A DNA stretch of 8,258 nt from JBICHM01 sp043101835. GTDB lineage: Bacteria; Planctomycetota; Phycisphaerae; Phycisphaerales; UBA1924. Below the pieces are notes generated by a model. That model was not told where the DNA came from and did no database searches. It saw nothing but the letters and a program-made list of their open reading frames with translations. Below, one piece after another: positions 7,001-8,258 of this stretch. Position 1 is the first letter of the stretch; each line of letters starts with the position of its first letter. The DNA lies in assembly GCA_043101835.1 (NCBI GenBank), contig JBICHM010000336.1, positions 1-8,258 of the forward strand, in the 5' to 3' direction. The translations under genes and the position numbers were made by a program.

Positions 7001-7693
7001 ATGGTCTTCAGCCTCGTCGGCTTTGGCTGGTCCAAGGTGCAATGGCTCGCCGCGGCCCTCACCTTTGGCCTCGCGTTCGGGCTTCAGGAGATCTTCGCCA
7101 ACTTCGTGTCGGGCCTGATCATTCTCCTCGAACGCCCGATCCGAATCGGCGACACCGTGACGGTCGGCGATGTCTCCGGCGAAGTTTCGCAGATTCGCTT
7201 CCGCGCAACGACGATCACCGATTGGGATCGCAAGGAACTCGTCGTCCCGAACAAGGAGTTCATCACCACGCGCCTTGTGAACTGGACGCTCACCGACCCC
7301 GTCACGCGGATCAAGATTCCCGTCGGAATCGCGTACGGATCCGACGTGCAGAAGGCGACCGACATCATGCTGCGTGTCGCGCGCGGCTACGCCAATATCC
7401 TCAACGAGCCGGCGCCCCAGGCGCTCTTCCTCGGGTTCGGAGACAACTCGCTGAACTTCGAGATGCGCGTGCACATCCCGCACATGCGCCACCTCATCGA
7501 AGTGCGCGACGCGATGCACCGCCAGATCGACGCCGAGTTCCGCAAGGCCGGCATCGAGATCTCCTTCCCGCAGCGCGACCTCCACCTCCGTTCGGTCTCC
7601 GACGGCGCCGCCAAGGCCATCGTCGCCGGGCTGCGCCCGAAGCGAACCGAGGCGGACGACGCCGGTGACGCCGAGGCGCGGCCCACCGAATGA
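4001..7693 (+). CDS. mscK: MscK (KefA)-type large mechanosensitive channel
   Basis: The product is 1230 residues from GTG 4001. It is a stretch-activated ion channel of the inner membrane that releases solutes on osmotic downshock; E. coli MscK has 1120 residues. It starts with a signal peptide (MIRRFLCGFILIGAFVGF, residues 1-18). A Glu/Gln/Arg/Ala-rich, heptad-like periplasmic region follows at about 45-470. I count about eleven membrane segments, beginning near residues 514, 552, 596, 640, 677, 714, 748, 824, 942, 992 and 1015, as in MscK. A charged loop with a Glu run lies at about 775-800. The last segment and channel domain are clear: LTFGLAFGLQEIFANFVSGL (1020-1039), ERPIRIGD (1044-1051), VPNKEF (1082-1087), YGSD (1112-1115), GFGDNSLNFE (1145-1154) and PQRDLHLR (1190-1197). 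Unusual is a Ser/Thr/Gln/Gly-rich linker (about 880-940) before the channel core. Starting at 3968 would add 11 Pro-rich residues ahead of the signal peptide and is less likely. It appears to be transcribed alone or with the downstream gene. Confidence 0.95.
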   Translation: MIRRFLCGFILIGAFVGFPAPGHQDQPGQASQAGAAPSITMADLDALKNAADAIEDPERKQQVEETYATAKSLIEQARSVEAEAARFEKERAEAPALLETIRQELAQPATERSASLPENPTVDQVQQAVTQAQAELTTAQQQVRDLEAEQTRRTTRRDAIPGELAQARQQLTDLAEQPEAAAEGEPVEITNLRRAERQAQRRLYEAQIRRLERELASYDARRELLPARRDRAVRRVNELQRLVDGLQTTLNETRRQEAERSAEQAQEALRAAAGASEAIRTLAEENAEFAALRTGDTGVPTRLSEARRQRDNARAALDSLARNYVRVRDLIGDIGLTNTVGITLRAFRNDLPNVDRLDRRIGARQAVVQSAIYQLYDLEQQRRDLADLESEVTAAVAEYREQTPGASNAEIEAVTTEARQILQNRVALLDDAIRDYRAYRELLLELDAYERRLRDATKAFDAFIAERVLWIASARPIDAGDFTEALDRLQWSFDPDAVSTGAGAIWTDWRQRPVRPLFALALVAIILYVRRQIGINFRRSATREVGPLRGALEGAALAVLMAAAWPAFALLGAWMLRGGALVSGAPTVRMGTLAQSLEGAAILLFLLRFVQIVCRPGGYAVTRLNWRETVATSIRTRLRWYTPVAVLLAVVALTAPLDVGDTGVNAPDPTSLRRLASTSFMFATSLALWGIFRPRGPVMAHIRLSSRGGWHARLRFLWLAIIVGGPVVIAGLSLAGYVYTGVELGRRLLGSLWVLAGIIILQSALMQWLVSARRKLELEQARRRREAAELEEEEDTPGGEGSVRPAEETDLAALDTQTRRLFRSGFAITAVVFLWLIWADAAPALRMLERVELYPRFGEVASVEEVRDNAADSILDLSGYQDRTPAQQPAESTTAPTQAGGAQTTQGGSGATSSIPGPTGAMLSSGSSGDASSADASVVNRLTLGQVLLAALVGIVAIAGSRNLPGLIEITLLQRLDLDSGLRNAITALVRYTIAIVGVFMVFSLVGFGWSKVQWLAAALTFGLAFGLQEIFANFVSGLIILLERPIRIGDTVTVGDVSGEVSQIRFRATTITDWDRKELVVPNKEFITTRLVNWTLTDPVTRIKIPVGIAYGSDVQKATDIMLRVARGYANILNEPAPQALFLGFGDNSLNFEMRVHIPHMRHLIEVRDAMHRQIDAEFRKAGIEISFPQRDLHLRSVSDGAAKAIVAGLRPKRTEADDAGDAEARPTE

Positions 7694-7708
7694 CCGCGCC
7701 GGGCGCGG
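7694..7708. repeat. 15-base perfect palindrome directly after the mscK stop
   Basis: CCGCGCCGGGCGCGG has 7-base arms around a central G. As RNA it could form a 6-bp stem with a 3-base loop. It begins right after the TGA of the channel gene and ends at the candidate -10 element of the next gene. It has no T-run, so it is a poor intrinsic terminator. It may be an operator or simply chance in GC-rich DNA. Confidence 0.3.
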
Positions 7709-7715
7709 TATGCTG
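7707..7715 (+). promoter_or_regulatory. Candidate -10 element (GGTATGCTG) for the MgtC-family gene, possibly leaderless
   Basis: TATGCT at 7709-7714 fits the -10 pattern TAnnnT. The flanks match the motif found before the mscK-like gene (GGTAnnCTG). The ATG at 7721 lies seven bases beyond the hexamer, where transcription would be expected to begin, and no Shine-Dalgarno sequence precedes that ATG. This suggests leaderless translation. No clear -35 box is visible. Confidence 0.35.
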
Positions 7716-7720
7716 CGCCC

Positions 7721-8194
7721 ATGGAGTGGCACGACATGCTGCTGCGACTCATCGCCGCCGCGGCCCTGCCCGCCGCCATCGGGTGGGATCGCGAGGCGCG
7801 TCGCAAGCCCGCGGGCCTGCGCACGCACATGCTCGTCGGCCTCGGCGCCGCGGGGTTCGTCGTCATCGGCCTCTCGATGCTCGAACGCCCGCCCGCAAGC
7901 GAAGGCGATGTTCTCACCCTGGATCCGCTCCGACTCCTTGACGGGCTGATCGGCGGAATCGGATTCCTCGGCGCCGGGTCAATCATTCAGGCGCGCGGGC
8001 GGGTCGAAGGCGTCACGACCGCCGCGGGCATCTGGTCCGCCGCCGCGATCGGCGCCGCGTGCGGCGTCGGTCGGTACGACCTCGCGCTGATGCTGACCGT
8101 CCTCGCCGCGATCGTGATGCTCGCGTTTATCCCGGTGAAGGCGCGCATCGTTGAGGCGAGCGATGGGGACGGCGGCGAGCGCGGGGACGCCTGA
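7721..8194 (+). CDS. MgtC/SapB family membrane protein (short form)
   Basis: This 157-residue membrane protein starts at ATG 7721. The family signature is clear: GWDREARRKPAGLRTHMLVG (21-40), then GLIGGIGFLGAG (75-86) and GVTTAAGIWSAAAIGAACG (97-115). Hydrophobic segments lie at about 7-20, 36-54, 72-90, 98-116 and 119-137. MgtC proteins are tied to growth in low magnesium, to acid tolerance and, in pathogens, to survival in macrophages through effects on the F-type ATP synthase. Their function in free-living bacteria is poorly known. This copy ends soon after the last helix with a short charged tail, so it lacks the cytoplasmic ACT-like domain of longer MgtC proteins; such short forms are common. 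An alternative start is ATG 7736, which has GGAG nine bases upstream (7723-7726), but it would trim the usual N-terminal lead into helix 1. The stop shares one base with the next gene's ATG. Confidence 0.92.
   Translation: MEWHDMLLRLIAAAALPAAIGWDREARRKPAGLRTHMLVGLGAAGFVVIGLSMLERPPASEGDVLTLDPLRLLDGLIGGIGFLGAGSIIQARGRVEGVTTAAGIWSAAAIGAACGVGRYDLALMLTVLAAIVMLAFIPVKARIVEASDGDGGERGDA
8183..8187 (+). promoter_or_regulatory. Shine-Dalgarno-like GGGGA for the downstream lipoprotein gene
   Basis: GGGGA lies six bases before the ATG at 8194, within the last codons of the MgtC-family gene. It is consistent with translational coupling, but it is an imperfect match in G-rich sequence. Confidence 0.3.
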
Positions 8195-8258
8195 TGCGCG
8201 CCGCCGTCGCAGCCCTCGCCATCGCCGCGCTCTGCGCCTGTGCCCCAGGCGATACGCC
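8194..8258 (+). CDS. Probable lipoprotein, N-terminal 21 residues (3' truncated by window edge)
   Basis: The ATG at 8194-8196 overlaps the upstream TGA by one base (TGATG). The visible residues form an n-region with Arg2, a hydrophobic Ala/Leu/Val/Ile stretch and then LCAC (13-16), which fits a lipobox with the modified Cys at residue 16. APGDT follows. This looks like a lipoprotein signal peptide, so the product is probably anchored in the cell envelope. The Cys at lipobox position -2 (Cys14) is unusual. The mature protein is outside the window, so nothing can be said about its function. Overlap with the MgtC-family gene suggests an operon. The hydrophobic start could also be a plain signal peptide or a chance open frame. 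Confidence 0.5.
   Translation, partial: MRAAVAALAIAALCACAPGDT

Noticed and set aside
6113..7828. Minus-strand open frame of 571 codons opposite the channel domain and the MgtC-family start
   Set aside because: It runs opposite the highly conserved MscS domain and into the next gene, with no recognisable protein features.

Overview
The window is very GC-rich DNA from a Gram-negative-type bacterium. The evidence is an exported MscK-type channel with a long periplasmic region, a predicted lipoprotein, frequent GTG starts and strong G/C third-position bias. The lineage cannot be fixed from the sequence. A GC-rich planctomycete of the Phycisphaerae type is my best guess, at low confidence, and a GC-rich proteobacterium is also possible. 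All genes that I believe are real lie on the + strand. There are six complete or 5'-truncated genes and one 3'-truncated gene, with almost no non-coding space.

Region 1 (1-3941) is a tightly packed four-gene run that looks like a photo-oxidative stress cluster. It holds the C-terminal part of a peroxiredoxin-like AhpC/TSA protein, an atypical NAD(P)-binding SDR protein fused to a DUF2867 domain, a 149-residue four-helix membrane protein of unknown function, and a full-length PhrB-type photolyase/cryptochrome. The photolyase has the iron-sulfur cysteine set and the electron-transfer tryptophans of Agrobacterium PhrB at matching spacing. Each of the three junctions is a 4-base start/stop overlap (GTGA, GTGA, ATGA) preceded by a Shine-Dalgarno-like sequence, so the genes are probably cotranscribed and translationally coupled. 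Any promoter or light-responsive regulator lies upstream of the window.

Region 2 (3942-7693) starts after a 59-base gap containing a candidate -10 element. It is one large gene for a 1230-residue MscK (KefA)-type mechanosensitive channel: signal peptide, about 430 residues of periplasmic coiled coil, about eleven membrane segments and a C-terminal MscS channel domain. An unusually long low-complexity linker precedes the channel core.

Region 3 (7694-8258) holds a short palindrome and a second copy of the same -10-like motif (GGTAnnCTG), placed so that the following MgtC/SapB-family gene may be read from a leaderless transcript. This gene overlaps by one base the start of a probable lipoprotein gene that runs off the window. 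Together regions 2 and 3 suggest envelope and ion/osmotic homeostasis, separate from the light-damage cluster.

No tRNA, rRNA, CRISPR, insertion sequence or other mobile element was seen. I see no clearly new system. The least explained part is the coupled SDR-DUF2867 / small membrane protein pair sitting between a peroxiredoxin-like protein and a (6-4)-type photolyase.
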